Source of the DNA: Streptomyces mayonensis
GTDB lineage: Bacteria; Actinomycetota; Actinomycetes; Streptomycetales; Streptomycetaceae
Length of the DNA stretch: 64,000 nucleotides
Direction of reading: 5' to 3'
Assembly: GCF_018982965.1 (NCBI RefSeq)
Contig: NZ_JACBYP010000020.1
Span: 28,821-92,820, forward strand
Positions 51,408-60,420 of the stretch are shown one piece after another. Both the position numbers and the translations under genes were made by a program. Numbering within the stretch: the stretch's first letter is position 1; every line of letters begins with the position of its first letter. Below the pieces are notes generated by a model. That model searched no databases and was not told the DNA's origin. It saw only the letters and a list, made by a program, of their open reading frames with translations.

Positions 51408-52241
51408 TCAGCGCAGTCCGGCGAAGAGGTCGTTCTCCGGGAGGGGCGCGCCGGTGGTGTCGCGGACCCGTACGAACGTCTCCGTGCCCATCAGCTCGCC
51501 GAACCTCTCCTTGCCCATCCTGAGGAAGAAGATGTTCTCGCCCTGGCTGGCGTGCGCGGCCAGCGCGTCGAACTTCTGGTCGCTGAACGCGGTGGTGTCC
51601 ACCCAGGTGGTGACCTCGTCGTCCGGCAGGCCGATCTCGGCCATCGCCGCGGCCTCGGCGGGGTCCGGCTCCGGCACGTCCTCCTGGAACTCGCTCATGA
51701 TCTCGCCGAAGCGCCGCATCGCCGAGTGGGGCATCGTCGTCCAGTACACCTTCGGCGACAGGCCGGTCAGCTCCAGCGCCGCCATGGTGACGCGGTGGGC
51801 CTGGATGTGGTCGGGGTGGCCGTAGAAGCCGTTCTCGTCATAGGTGACGACCACGTCGGGGCGGTAGTGCCGCATGAGTTCCGCGAGCCGGGCGGCGCCC
51901 TCCGCGACCGGGGTCCGCCAGAAGGAGCCGGGTGCGTCGTTGCTCGGCCAGCCCATCATTCCCGAGTCGGCGTAGTCCAGCATCTCCAGGTCGCCGATCT
52001 TCAGGACACCGCAGCTCGCCTCCAGTTCCGCACGGCGCATCGAGACGACGGCCGCCGGGTCGTGCCCGGGGTCGCCCGGCTTGACGCCCCCCGGCCCGTC
52101 ACCGCAACCGCCGTCGGTACAGGTCACCAGGACCGTGCGGATTCCTTCCGCCGCGTACCGCGCGAGGACCCCGCCCGTACTGGTGGCCTCGTCGTCGGGG
52201 TGGGCGTGTACGGCCATGAGGGTCAGGGGCCGGTCGGTCAT
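51408..52241 (-). CDS. PIG-L family deacetylase (MshB/Mca-like)
   Basis: A 277-residue zinc-dependent LmbE/PIG-L hydrolase. The zinc motif is AVHAHPDDEA (His12, His14, Asp16-Asp17) and the third ligand lies in ENGFYGHPDHIQAH. MRRAELEASCGVLKIGDLEMLDYADSGM is the standard second motif. In actinobacteria close relatives are MshB (mycothiol biosynthesis) and Mca (mycothiol S-conjugate amidase); the sequence here fits the wider group and could be Mca-like, but no discriminating residue can be claimed. ATG 52241 follows GGAGGAC. It is divergent from the M55 peptidase gene at 52442. Confidence 0.85.
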   Translation of the reverse strand: MTDRPLTLMAVHAHPDDEATSTGGVLARYAAEGIRTVLVTCTDGGCGDGPGGVKPGDPGHDPAAVVSMRRAELEASCGVLKIGDLEMLDYADSGMMGWPSNDAPGSFWRTPVAEGAARLAELMRHYRPDVVVTYDENGFYGHPDHIQAHRVTMAALELTGLSPKVYWTTMPHSAMRRFGEIMSEFQEDVPEPDPAEAAAMAEIGLPDDEVTTWVDTTAFSDQKFDALAAHASQGENIFFLRMGKERFGELMGTETFVRVRDTTGAPLPENDLFAGLR

Positions 52242-52428
52242 GGGAAGTCCTCCTGCGGAAGCACGCCGTGGTCCGGGCGTGCGGTGGGTGTACGCCGGTG
52301 CAACGGCACGGGCCCGCCCGGCTGTTCCCGGGCCGCCGCCCGGCCCCGGGCGGGAGGCCGGGAAGCCCGCGTCAGTGGTCTGGACCTCTGGCTGCCGAGT
52401 CGCCCTGGCCGGCATATTCGGCGGCATG

Positions 52429-52434
52429 TAGCGT
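52429..52434 (+). promoter_or_regulatory. -10 box of the M55 peptidase gene, leaderless arrangement
   Basis: TAGCGT followed by seven bases and ATG 52442; no Shine-Dalgarno is present. Confidence 0.5.
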
Positions 52435-52441
52435 CATCCGC

Positions 52442-53275
52442 ATGAAGATCCTCATCAGTGCCGACATGGAGGGTGCCACCGGTGTGACCTGGCCGGCCGA
52501 CGTGCTGCCCGGGACGCCGCAGTGGGAGCGGTGCCGGTCCATGTTCACCTCCGACGTGAACGCGGCCGTGCTGGGCTTCCTGGACGGCGGCGCCGACGAG
52601 GTGCTCGTCAACGAGGCGCACTGGAGCATGCGCAACCTCCTCCTGGAGCGGCTCGACGAGCGGACGCAGATGCTCACCGGACGGCACAAGGCCCTGTCCA
52701 TGGTGGAGGGCGTCCAGCACGGGGACGTGGACGGCATCGCGTTCGTCGGCTACCACGCGGGCGCCGGCATGGAGGGCGTCCTCGCCCACACCTACCTCGC
52801 CAACCAGCTCACCGGCGTGTGGCTGAACGACGTACGGGCCAGCGAGGGCCTGCTGAACGCGCACGTGGTCGCCGAGTACGGGGTGCCGGTGGTGCTGGTC
52901 ACCGGCGACGACGTGGCCTGCGAGGACGCGCTCGGGTACGCGCCCGAGGCACGGAAGGTCGCGGTCAAGGACCACGTGTCGCGGTACGCCGCCGTGTGCC
53001 GTACGCCGGCCAGGACCGCCGCCGACATCCGGGCCGCCGCCAAGGACGCGACGGCGCTCGCGGTGCGGCACGAGCCGGTCGGCGGCGGGCCGTTCACCGT
53101 CGCCATGGAGTTCGACGCCGAGCACCTGGCGGCGGCCGCGACCGTGGTGCCCGGTGTGGCACAGACCGGGGAACGGAAGGTGGCGTACACCCACGACACG
53201 ATGTTCGAGGCGATCCGGACGTTCAAGGCGGTCACCACGATCGCCTCGGCGGCGGTGGAGGAGCAGTATGGCTGA
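52442..53275 (+). CDS. M55 family D-aminopeptidase (DppA-like)
   Basis: A 277-residue M55 metallopeptidase. MKILISADMEGATG places Asp8 and Glu10 exactly as the zinc ligands of B. subtilis DppA; His60 (NEAHWSMRN), His105 (GYHAGAG), the nucleophile-region His116 and Glu135 (RASEGLLNA) also correspond. DppA removes N-terminal D-Ala from D-Ala-D-Ala and D-Ala-Gly-Gly. It opens a gene row of M55, M20, S9 and S66 peptidases, overlapping the M20 start by eight bases, suggesting degradation of D-amino-acid or cell-wall-derived peptides. The absence of a signal peptide places it in the cytoplasm. Confidence 0.9.
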   Translation: MKILISADMEGATGVTWPADVLPGTPQWERCRSMFTSDVNAAVLGFLDGGADEVLVNEAHWSMRNLLLERLDERTQMLTGRHKALSMVEGVQHGDVDGIAFVGYHAGAGMEGVLAHTYLANQLTGVWLNDVRASEGLLNAHVVAEYGVPVVLVTGDDVACEDALGYAPEARKVAVKDHVSRYAAVCRTPARTAADIRAAAKDATALAVRHEPVGGGPFTVAMEFDAEHLAAAATVVPGVAQTGERKVAYTHDTMFEAIRTFKAVTTIASAAVEEQYG

Positions 53276-54599
53276 GCAGACGGACGTGTCCGGCGAGACG
53301 GGCGCACAGGCGCTGGACGAGGTCGTCCGCTTCACCTCCGAGCTGATCCGGATCGACACCACCAACCGCGGCGGCGGCGACTGCCGGGAACGCCCGGCCG
53401 CCGAGTACGCCGCCGCACGGCTCGCCGAGGCCGGGATCGAGCCCACGCTCCTGGAGCGGACCGAGGGCCGCACCAACGTCGTGGCCCGCATCGAGGGCAC
53501 CGACCCGTCCGCCGACGCGCTGCTCGTCCACGGCCACCTGGACGTCGTACCCGCCGAGGCCGCCGACTGGAGCGTGGACCCGTTCTCCGGGGAGATCCGC
53601 GACGGCGTCGTCTGGGGGCGCGGCGCGGTCGACATGAAGAACATGGACGCGATGATCCTCGCGGTCGCGCGCGACTGGGCCCGGCAGGGGGTACGGCCCC
53701 GGCGGGACGTGGTGATCGCGTTCACCGCGGACGAGGAGGCCAGTGCCGAGGACGGCTCCGGCTTCCTCGCCGACCGGCACGCCGCGCTGTTCGAGGGCTG
53801 CACCGAGGGTGTCAGCGAGTCCGGGGCGTTCACCTTCCACGACGGGGCCGGGCGGCAGTTCTACCCCATCGCCGCAGGTGAGCGCGGCACCGGCTGGCTC
53901 AGGCTGACCGCTCGCGGGCGCGCCGGGCACGGCTCCAAGGTGAACGGGGACAACGCGGTCACCCGCCTGGCCGCCGCGGTCACCCGCATCGGCGAGCACG
54001 AGTGGCCGCTGCGTCTGACGCCGACGGTGCGCGCCGCCCTGACCGAGATCGCCGCCGTCCACGGCATCGAGGCCGACCTGGACGACGTCGACGCGCTGCT
54101 GGACAAGCTCGGCCCGGCGGCCAAGCTGGTCGAGGCCACGGTCCGCAACAGCTCCAACCCGACCATGCTGGACGCCGGGTACAAGGTCAACGTCATCCCC
54201 GGAGAGGCCGTCGCCCACGTCGACGGGCGGTTCCTGCCCGGCGGCGAGGACGAGTTCCGCGACACCCTCGACCGGCTCACCGGCCCGGACGTCGACTGGG
54301 AGTTCGCCCACCGCGAGGTCGCCCTCCAGGCGCCGGTGGACTCGCCGACGTACGCCCGGATGCGGGCGGCGGTCCAGGAGTTCGCGCCCGAGGGGCACGT
54401 CGTGCCGTACTGCATGTCGGGCGGCACGGACGCCAAGCAGTTCTCGCGGCTCGGCATCACCGGCTACGGCTTCGCGCCGCTGAAGCTGCCCGAGGGCTTC
54501 GACTACCAGGCCCTCTTCCACGGCGTGGACGAGCGCGTTCCCGTCGAGGCGCTGCACTTCGGGGTCCGCGTCCTGGACCGTTTCCTGCGCACGGCCTAG
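53268..54599 (+). CDS. M20 family metallopeptidase
   Basis: A 443-residue di-zinc M20 peptidase/deacylase. LLVHGHLDVVPAE gives the first His/Asp ligands, GAVDMKNMDAM the bridging Asp, FTADEEASAEDG the catalytic Glu and next ligand, and LFHGVDERVPVEAL the final His. The dimerisation domain lies between ~205 and 330. Members include dipeptidases, carboxypeptidases and N-acyl-amino-acid hydrolases; exact substrate unknown. ATG 53268 overlaps the M55 stop by eight bases and has GGAGGAG upstream within it, so the two are coupled and may act sequentially on the same peptides. Confidence 0.9.
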   Translation: MAEQTDVSGETGAQALDEVVRFTSELIRIDTTNRGGGDCRERPAAEYAAARLAEAGIEPTLLERTEGRTNVVARIEGTDPSADALLVHGHLDVVPAEAADWSVDPFSGEIRDGVVWGRGAVDMKNMDAMILAVARDWARQGVRPRRDVVIAFTADEEASAEDGSGFLADRHAALFEGCTEGVSESGAFTFHDGAGRQFYPIAAGERGTGWLRLTARGRAGHGSKVNGDNAVTRLAAAVTRIGEHEWPLRLTPTVRAALTEIAAVHGIEADLDDVDALLDKLGPAAKLVEATVRNSSNPTMLDAGYKVNVIPGEAVAHVDGRFLPGGEDEFRDTLDRLTGPDVDWEFAHREVALQAPVDSPTYARMRAAVQEFAPEGHVVPYCMSGGTDAKQFSRLGITGYGFAPLKLPEGFDYQALFHGVDERVPVEALHFGVRVLDRFLRTA

Positions 54600-54659
54600 C
54601 CAACCGGGGCCCGGCGCGGACCCGGGCCCGTCCGAACCAGAAGCTGAAGGAGAGCGGAA

Positions 54660-56663
54660 GTGGGGGAGTCAGTGCGGACTCTTGCGTACGGATCGTGGCC
54701 CTCGCCCGTCGACGCGGCCCTCGCCGCCGCGCACGACGGACGGCCCGACGACGTCGGTTTTGTCGGCGACGAGGTGTGGTGGACCGCGCCCCGGCCCGCC
54801 GAGGGCGGACGGCGCACCCTCGTGCGCCGGCACGCCGACGGCACCGAGGAGTCGGTGCTGCCCGCACCGTGGAACGTGCGCAGCCGCGTCATCGAGTACG
54901 GCGGCCGGCCCTGGGGCGCGGCCACCACCGGCGCAGGACCGCTCGTGGTCTTCGTGAACTTCGCCGACCAGCGGCTCTACGCCTGGACACCGGGCGGCGG
55001 TGAGCCGCGCCCGCTGACGCCCCTGTCCGCGGTCGGCGGCGGCCTGCGCTGGATCGAGCCGGACCCGCGGCCCGAGCGCGGCGAGGTGTGGTGCGTCCTG
55101 GAGGAGTTCACCGGCGAGGGCCCCACCGACCTGCGCCGCCTCCTCGTGGCGGTGCCGCTGGACGGCTCCGCGGCCGACGACCGGAGCGCCGTGCGCGAAC
55201 TCACCGGCGAGCGGCACCGCTTCGTCACGGGCCCCCGCGTCTCGCCCGACGGGCGCCGCGCCGCCTGGCTCGCCTGGGACCACCCCCGTATGCCCTGGGA
55301 CGGCACCGAGCTGATGGTCGCCGACATCGGCCCCGAGGGCACCTTCCGCGACGCGCGAACCGTCGCGGGCGGGCCCGAGGAGTCGATCGCCCAGGCCGAC
55401 TGGGCCCCGGACGGCGGTCTCCTGTACGCCTCCGACCGCAGCGGCTGGTGGAACCTCTACCGCGACGGACAGCCGCTGTGCGCCCGCGAGGAGGAGTTCG
55501 CCGGGCCGCTGTGGAAGCTCGGGCAGCGCTGGTTCGCGCCCCTGGACAGCGGGCTGATCGCGGTCCTGCACGGCCGGGGCCCCGCCGTCCTCGGCGTACT
55601 CGACCCCGGGACCGGTGAGGTCGCCGACGCGGCGGGCCCCTGGACCGAGTTCGCGCCGACCCTCGCCGCGCACGGCGAGCGCGTCGTCGGCGTCGGCGCC
55701 GGGGCACACCGCGGCTTCGAGGTCGTCGAGCTGGACGCCGCCCGCCAGTCCCGAACGGACTCGCACGCTGGGACCCCCGCCGGCCCCGCACGCGTGATCG
55801 GCTCCCCGCACGAGGACGCCACCGACCCCGCCTACTACCCGCGGCCGCAGACCCGCACCTTCACCGGTCCCGACGGACGCGACATCCACGCCCACCTGTA
55901 CCCGCCGCACCACCCCGGCTGCCGCGCCCCGGACGGAGAGCTGCCGCCGTACGTCGTCTGGGCGCACGGCGGCCCCACCGGCCGCTCCCCGCTCGTCCTC
56001 GACCTGGAGATCGCCTACTTCACCTCCCGCGGCATCGGCGTCGCCGAGGTCAACTACGGCGGCTCCACCGGCTACGGCCGCCAGTACCGCAACCGGCTGC
56101 GCGAGCAGTGGGGCGTCGTCGACGTCGAGGACTGCGCCGCCGTCGCCCTCGCCCTCGCCGACGAGGGCACCGCCGACCGGCGGCGGCTCGCCGTGCGCGG
56201 CGGAAGCGCGGGCGGCTGGACGACCGCGGCGTCACTGGCCGGCACCGACGTCTACGCCTGCGGCACGATCAGCTACCCGGTCCTCGACCTGGCCGGCTGG
56301 AGCACGGGGGAGACCCACGACTTCGAGTCCCAGTACCTGGAGAGCCTGATCGGCCCCCGGGCCGAGGTCCCCGAACGCTACACCGAGCGCTCGCCCGCCG
56401 AGCACGCCGAGAGCGTCACCGCCCCGTTCCTGCTGCTCCAGGGACTGGACGACGTGATCTGCCCGCCCGCGCAGTGCGAGCGGTTCCTGGAGCGCATGGC
56501 GGGCCGCGGGGTGCCGCACGCCTACCTGGCCTTCGAGGGCGAGGGACACGGGTTCCGCCGGGCGGAGACCATGGTGCGCGCCCTGGAGGCCGAACTCTCC
56601 CTCTATGCCCAGGTCTTCGGCTTCACCCCGCCCGGCGTCCCCGCCCTGGAGCTGACCCGGTGA
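54660..56663 (+). CDS. S9 family serine peptidase (prolyl-oligopeptidase-like/acylaminoacyl peptidase)
   Basis: A 667-residue S9 peptidase. Residues ~1-400 form a beta-propeller with repeated WD40/PD40-type blades (GPRVSPDGRRAAWLAWD, QADWAPDGGLLYASDR). The C-terminal alpha/beta hydrolase has the nucleophile Ser516 in VRGGSAGGWTTAASL, Asp in LQGLDDVICPP and His in EGEGHGFR. It lacks a signal peptide. GTG 54660 has AAGGAGAG at correct distance. It overlaps the LD-carboxypeptidase start by four bases. In the family, substrates are short peptides that fit through the propeller, in line with peptide recycling. Confidence 0.92.
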   Translation: MGESVRTLAYGSWPSPVDAALAAAHDGRPDDVGFVGDEVWWTAPRPAEGGRRTLVRRHADGTEESVLPAPWNVRSRVIEYGGRPWGAATTGAGPLVVFVNFADQRLYAWTPGGGEPRPLTPLSAVGGGLRWIEPDPRPERGEVWCVLEEFTGEGPTDLRRLLVAVPLDGSAADDRSAVRELTGERHRFVTGPRVSPDGRRAAWLAWDHPRMPWDGTELMVADIGPEGTFRDARTVAGGPEESIAQADWAPDGGLLYASDRSGWWNLYRDGQPLCAREEEFAGPLWKLGQRWFAPLDSGLIAVLHGRGPAVLGVLDPGTGEVADAAGPWTEFAPTLAAHGERVVGVGAGAHRGFEVVELDAARQSRTDSHAGTPAGPARVIGSPHEDATDPAYYPRPQTRTFTGPDGRDIHAHLYPPHHPGCRAPDGELPPYVVWAHGGPTGRSPLVLDLEIAYFTSRGIGVAEVNYGGSTGYGRQYRNRLREQWGVVDVEDCAAVALALADEGTADRRRLAVRGGSAGGWTTAASLAGTDVYACGTISYPVLDLAGWSTGETHDFESQYLESLIGPRAEVPERYTERSPAEHAESVTAPFLLLQGLDDVICPPAQCERFLERMAGRGVPHAYLAFEGEGHGFRRAETMVRALEAELSLYAQVFGFTPPGVPALELTR

Positions 56664-57592
56664 GCCGGGAGGCAGCCCCGGTCCGCCCCAACCGGCTCGC
56701 CCCCGGCGCCCGGGTGGCCGTCGTCGCGCCCAGCGGACCCGTGCCCGAGGAGCGGCTCCAGGCGGGCCTGGACGTGCTGCGCGGCTGGGACCTCGACCCG
56801 GTCGTGGCGCCGCACGTCCTGGACCGGCACGGCACCTTCGACCACCTCGCGGGCACCGACGCCGACCGGGCCGCCGACCTCCGGGCCGCCTGGTGCGACC
56901 CGTCCGTGGACGCCGTGCTGTGCGCCCGCGGCGGCTACGGCGCCCAGCGCATGGCCGACCTGCTCGACTGGGAGGCGATGCGCGCGGCCGGCCCGAAGGT
57001 GTTCGTCGGCTTCAGCGACATCACCGCCCTGCACGAGGCGTTCGCCACCCGCCTCGGCCTGGTCACCCTGCACGGGCCGATGGCCGCCGGGGTCGACTTC
57101 GTCAAGAACGCGCGGGCGCAGGAGCACCTGAAGGCCACCCTGTTCGCTCCCGAGACGGTCCGTGTCATCGCCTCCGGCGGCACCCCGCTGGTGCCCGGCC
57201 GGGCCCGGGGCGTCACCCTCGGCGGCTGCCTCGCCCTGCTCGCCGCCGACCTGGGCACCCCGCACGCCCGGCGCTCCGCGCGCGGCGGACTGCTGTGCCT
57301 GGAGGACGTGGGCGAGGAGCCGTACCGCATCGACCGCTACCTCACCCAGCTGCTGCGGACCGGCTGGCTCGACGGGGTCGGCGGCGTGCTGCTCGGCTCC
57401 TGGGAGGGGTGCGGGCCCTACGAGCGGCTGCGGCCGCTGCTGGCCGACCGGCTCGGCGGCCTCGGCGTGCCGGTCGCCGAGGAGTTCGGGTTCGGACACT
57501 GCGAGGGCGCGCTCACCGTGCCGTTCGGCGTGCCGGCGGAACTCGACGCGGACGCGGGCACCTTGACACTGGACACGCCCGCGCTGCGCTGA
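56660..57592 (+). CDS. LD-carboxypeptidase (S66 family)
   Basis: A 310-residue S66 peptidase of the LdcA/MccF family. LAPGARVAVVAPSGPVPEERL is the conserved N-terminus; the nucleophile Ser is in VFVGFSDITALHEAF, the Glu in LEDVGEEPYRIDRYL and the His in FGHCEGALTVPFG. LdcA enzymes remove the terminal D-Ala from L,D-linked murein tetrapeptides in the cytoplasm; MccF-type members cleave microcin C derivatives. The start GTG 56660 overlaps the S9 stop (GTGA). Together with the M55 gene upstream, it supports cell-wall peptide salvage or detoxification of D-amino-acid peptides. Confidence 0.92.
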   Translation: MSREAAPVRPNRLAPGARVAVVAPSGPVPEERLQAGLDVLRGWDLDPVVAPHVLDRHGTFDHLAGTDADRAADLRAAWCDPSVDAVLCARGGYGAQRMADLLDWEAMRAAGPKVFVGFSDITALHEAFATRLGLVTLHGPMAAGVDFVKNARAQEHLKATLFAPETVRVIASGGTPLVPGRARGVTLGGCLALLAADLGTPHARRSARGGLLCLEDVGEEPYRIDRYLTQLLRTGWLDGVGGVLLGSWEGCGPYERLRPLLADRLGGLGVPVAEEFGFGHCEGALTVPFGVPAELDADAGTLTLDTPALR

Positions 57593-57655
57593 CCGGTGCC
57601 CCGACGGCGGTGCGGCGTGCGGGCCGTACCCGCCTCCGTGCGCCGCCCCGCACCG

Positions 57656-57661
57656 TAGGCT
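57656..57661 (+). promoter_or_regulatory. -10 box of GNAT gene, leaderless arrangement
   Basis: TAGGCT followed by six bases and ATG 57668. Confidence 0.5.
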
Positions 57662-57667
57662 GGCCCC

Positions 57668-58246
57668 ATGCCGCACACCCCGTCCCACCTGCTCGCCGAG
57701 GGCCCGCGCGTGGGCATCCGGCACTTCACCTACGCGGACGGTGCCGAGTTCACCGCCCGGGCCCGCGAGAGCAAGGACCTGCACCACCCCTGGCTCTTCC
57801 CGCCCGACAGCCCCCGGGCGTACGAGGCCTACGCGGCCCGGCTCATCGAGGACCGCACCAAGGCCGGGTTCCTGGTGTGCGAGAAGGACGCCGACGGGAC
57901 GGCCGGGGAGGCCTCGGGCGGTGCCATCGCGGGGTTCGTGAACATCAACAACATCGTCGAGGGCGGCTTCCTCAGCGGCGCGCTCGGCTACGGCGCCTTC
58001 GCGCACGCGGCGGGGCGGGGCCTGATGCGCGAGGGGCTGGACCTCGTGGTGCGGTACGCGTTCGGGCCGATGCGACTGCACCGGCTGGAGATCAACGTCC
58101 AGCCGGGCAACGCCGCCTCGATCGCGCTGGCCCGGGCCTGCGGCTTCCACCTGGAGGGCTTCTCACCGCGGATGCTGCACATCGACGGCGCCTGGCGCGA
58201 CCACCAGCGCTGGGCCATCACCGCCGAGACCGTGGCGCCCGGCTGA
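57668..58246 (+). CDS. GNAT-family N-acetyltransferase (RimJ-like)
   Basis: A 192-residue RimJ/RimL-type acetyltransferase. VGIRHFTYADGAEFTARARESKDLHHPWLFPPDSP is the N-terminal part, ALGYGAFAHAAGRGLMREGLDLVVRYAF the acetyl-CoA-binding strand/helix, and HRLEINVQPGNAASIALARACGFHLEG the typical final motif of ribosomal-protein-type GNATs. Substrate not determinable. It appears to have its own promoter, with TAGGCT six bases before the ATG, after the S66 gene. Confidence 0.88.
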   Translation: MPHTPSHLLAEGPRVGIRHFTYADGAEFTARARESKDLHHPWLFPPDSPRAYEAYAARLIEDRTKAGFLVCEKDADGTAGEASGGAIAGFVNINNIVEGGFLSGALGYGAFAHAAGRGLMREGLDLVVRYAFGPMRLHRLEINVQPGNAASIALARACGFHLEGFSPRMLHIDGAWRDHQRWAITAETVAPG

Positions 58247-58359
58247 CCCCTCCTCCCGGCGGATCAGTGGAACAGCGGATCAAACGTGAGACACGTCGCG
58301 CGGGGCGGGCCGGTGGAGCCCCTGTTCACCGGGCCGGTGAGCGGCTTCCATGGGGAACC

Positions 58360-60366
58360 GTGACGACGATCCGACGTGAGGTACTGACCCTGCCCGCCGC
58401 GCCGCTGGGGACGGACAACCCGCTGCCGCCGCTGCGCCCGCTGGACGAGGCCCACCGCATCGACGACCGGGACCGGGCCCGCCTGCCCCGCGACATGGCC
58501 CGCCAGGTCGACTACGAGCCCCTGCGCAGCCTGCTGCCCCTCCAGGTCCGCGACGGCTACGGGCGCGTGCGCCGGCCGCGCGAGCTGGACGCGCTGGTCA
58601 TCGAGAACGACCGGCTGCGGGCCACCGTCCTGCCCGCGCTCGGCGGCCGTGTCGCCTCCCTCCACCACAAGCCGACCGACCGCGAACTCCTGTACGCCAA
58701 CCCGGTGTTCCAGCCCGCCAACTTCGCCCTCAACGGTGCCTGGTTCTCCGGCGGCATCGAATGGAACATCGGCGCCACCGGCCACACCACCCTCTCCTGC
58801 TCGCCCGTGCACGCCGCCCGGGTCCCCGCCCCCGACGGCGGCGAGATGCTGCGCCTGTGGGAGTGGGAACGGCTGCGCGACCTGCCCTTCCAGGTCGACC
58901 TGTGGCTGCCGGAGGGCTCGGACTTCCTGTACGTCGGCGCCCGCATCCGCAACCCGCACGAACGCCCCGCGCCCACCTACTGGTGGTCCAACATCGCCGT
59001 CCCCGATCAGTGCCGTGTCCTCGCCCCCGCCGACGAGGCCTGGCACTTCGGCTACGAACGCCGTCTGCGCAGCGTGCCGGTCCCGGAGCACGACGGCGTC
59101 GACCGCACCTACCCGCCGAACAGCACGTACGCCGCCGACTACTTCTACGAGGTGCCCGAGGACCGGCGCCGCTGGATCGCCGCCCTCGACGAGCACGGCC
59201 ACGGGCTGGTGCAGACCTCCACCGACGTGCTGCGCGGCCGCAAGCTGTTCGTGTGGGGCACCGGACCCGGCGGACGCCGCTGGCAGGAGTGGCTCACCGA
59301 GCCCGGCACCGGCGGCTACTGCGAGATACAGGCGGGGCTCGTCCGCACCCAGCTCGAGCACGTCAAGCTGGAGGCGGAGAGCGAGGTGTCCTGGCTGGAG
59401 GCGTACGGGCCGCTCGACGCCCCGCCCGGCGGCGACTGGCACACCGCGCTGCGCGGCGCCGAGGAGCGCCTGGAGGCCGCCCTGCCGCGGGCCGACGTCG
59501 ACGCCGCGTACGAGGCCTGGCGGCCGTACGCCGACGGCGAACCCGGCGAGCGCCTGGCCACCGGGTCGGGCTGGGGCGCCCTCGAAGTGCTGCGGGCCGG
59601 CTGGAAACTGCCCGGCACCCCCTTCGACGAGGTCACCCTCGGCGTGGAGCAGCACCCCTGGCTGCAGTTGCTGCGTGCCGGCGCGCTGCCCGAGCCGGAG
59701 CGGCACGAGCCGCCCGGCGGGACGCTGGTCGCCCGGCCCTGGCGCGACATGCTGGAGACCACGGCCGCCACGCCCCTCGCCGAGTACCACCTGGGTGTCG
59801 CCCAGTGGCACGGCGACGACCGCGCCCAGGCGGTGCGCAGTTGGGAGCGCGGACTCATGAGCCTCGGGGATTCCCGGGCTCCCGCCGCCGACCGCTGGCC
59901 GCTGCTGCGCTGCCTGGCCGTCGCCGACCAGGAGGGCGGTCACCACGAGCGCGCCGCCGACCAGTACGCGCAGGCCTTCGACGACCTGTGCGTCCGCCGG
60001 CCCGAGGACACGGGCGGCAACGAGGGTGGGGACGGGGACGGGGCCGCGCGGTGGACGGCCGCCGCCGCGGCGCTCGGCCGGGAGACGATCGGGGCGCTGC
60101 TCGCGGTCGGTCGCACCGCGGACGCCCGTGCCGTGTGGGAGCGGCTGGACCCCGGGACCCGGGCCCGCGGCCGGTTCCGGCTGACTGAGGGGGAGTTGCT
60201 GGCCGCCGAGGGCCGGGAGCAGGAGGCGCGGGCCGTCTTCGACGAGGGCTTCGAGGTCGCCGACCTCCGGGAGGGCGACGAGAGCATCGGCCTGCTGTGG
60301 GCACGGCTGGACGACGCACCGCTCCCGGCCCGGCACGACTTCCGGATGCGGCCGGCCGGGGGGTGA
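58360..60366 (+). CDS. DUF5107 and TPR-type protein, probable carbohydrate-related
   Basis: A 668-residue protein without signal or membrane helices. Residues ~60-340 (ALVIENDRLRATVLPALGGRVASL, GIEWNIGATGHTTLSCSP, YWWSNIAVP) match the DUF5107 galactose-mutarotase/beta-galactosidase-small-chain-like sandwich, and residues ~480-660 form TPR-like helical repeats (AEYHLGVAQWHGDDRAQAVRSWERGL, GRTADARAVWERLD). DUF5107-TPR proteins are often near sugar genes, but here none is adjacent. Start GTG 58360 has GGGGA close by; an upstream GTG at 58267 is less likely. Function unknown. Confidence 0.82.
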   Translation: MTTIRREVLTLPAAPLGTDNPLPPLRPLDEAHRIDDRDRARLPRDMARQVDYEPLRSLLPLQVRDGYGRVRRPRELDALVIENDRLRATVLPALGGRVASLHHKPTDRELLYANPVFQPANFALNGAWFSGGIEWNIGATGHTTLSCSPVHAARVPAPDGGEMLRLWEWERLRDLPFQVDLWLPEGSDFLYVGARIRNPHERPAPTYWWSNIAVPDQCRVLAPADEAWHFGYERRLRSVPVPEHDGVDRTYPPNSTYAADYFYEVPEDRRRWIAALDEHGHGLVQTSTDVLRGRKLFVWGTGPGGRRWQEWLTEPGTGGYCEIQAGLVRTQLEHVKLEAESEVSWLEAYGPLDAPPGGDWHTALRGAEERLEAALPRADVDAAYEAWRPYADGEPGERLATGSGWGALEVLRAGWKLPGTPFDEVTLGVEQHPWLQLLRAGALPEPERHEPPGGTLVARPWRDMLETTAATPLAEYHLGVAQWHGDDRAQAVRSWERGLMSLGDSRAPAADRWPLLRCLAVADQEGGHHERAADQYAQAFDDLCVRRPEDTGGNEGGDGDGAARWTAAAAALGRETIGALLAVGRTADARAVWERLDPGTRARGRFRLTEGELLAAEGREQEARAVFDEGFEVADLREGDESIGLLWARLDDAPLPARHDFRMRPAGG

Positions 60367-60420
60367 ACCCGCCCGGCACGGCTGCCCGTTCGCCCGGCCC
60401 GGACCCGTCCGGCCCGGGCC

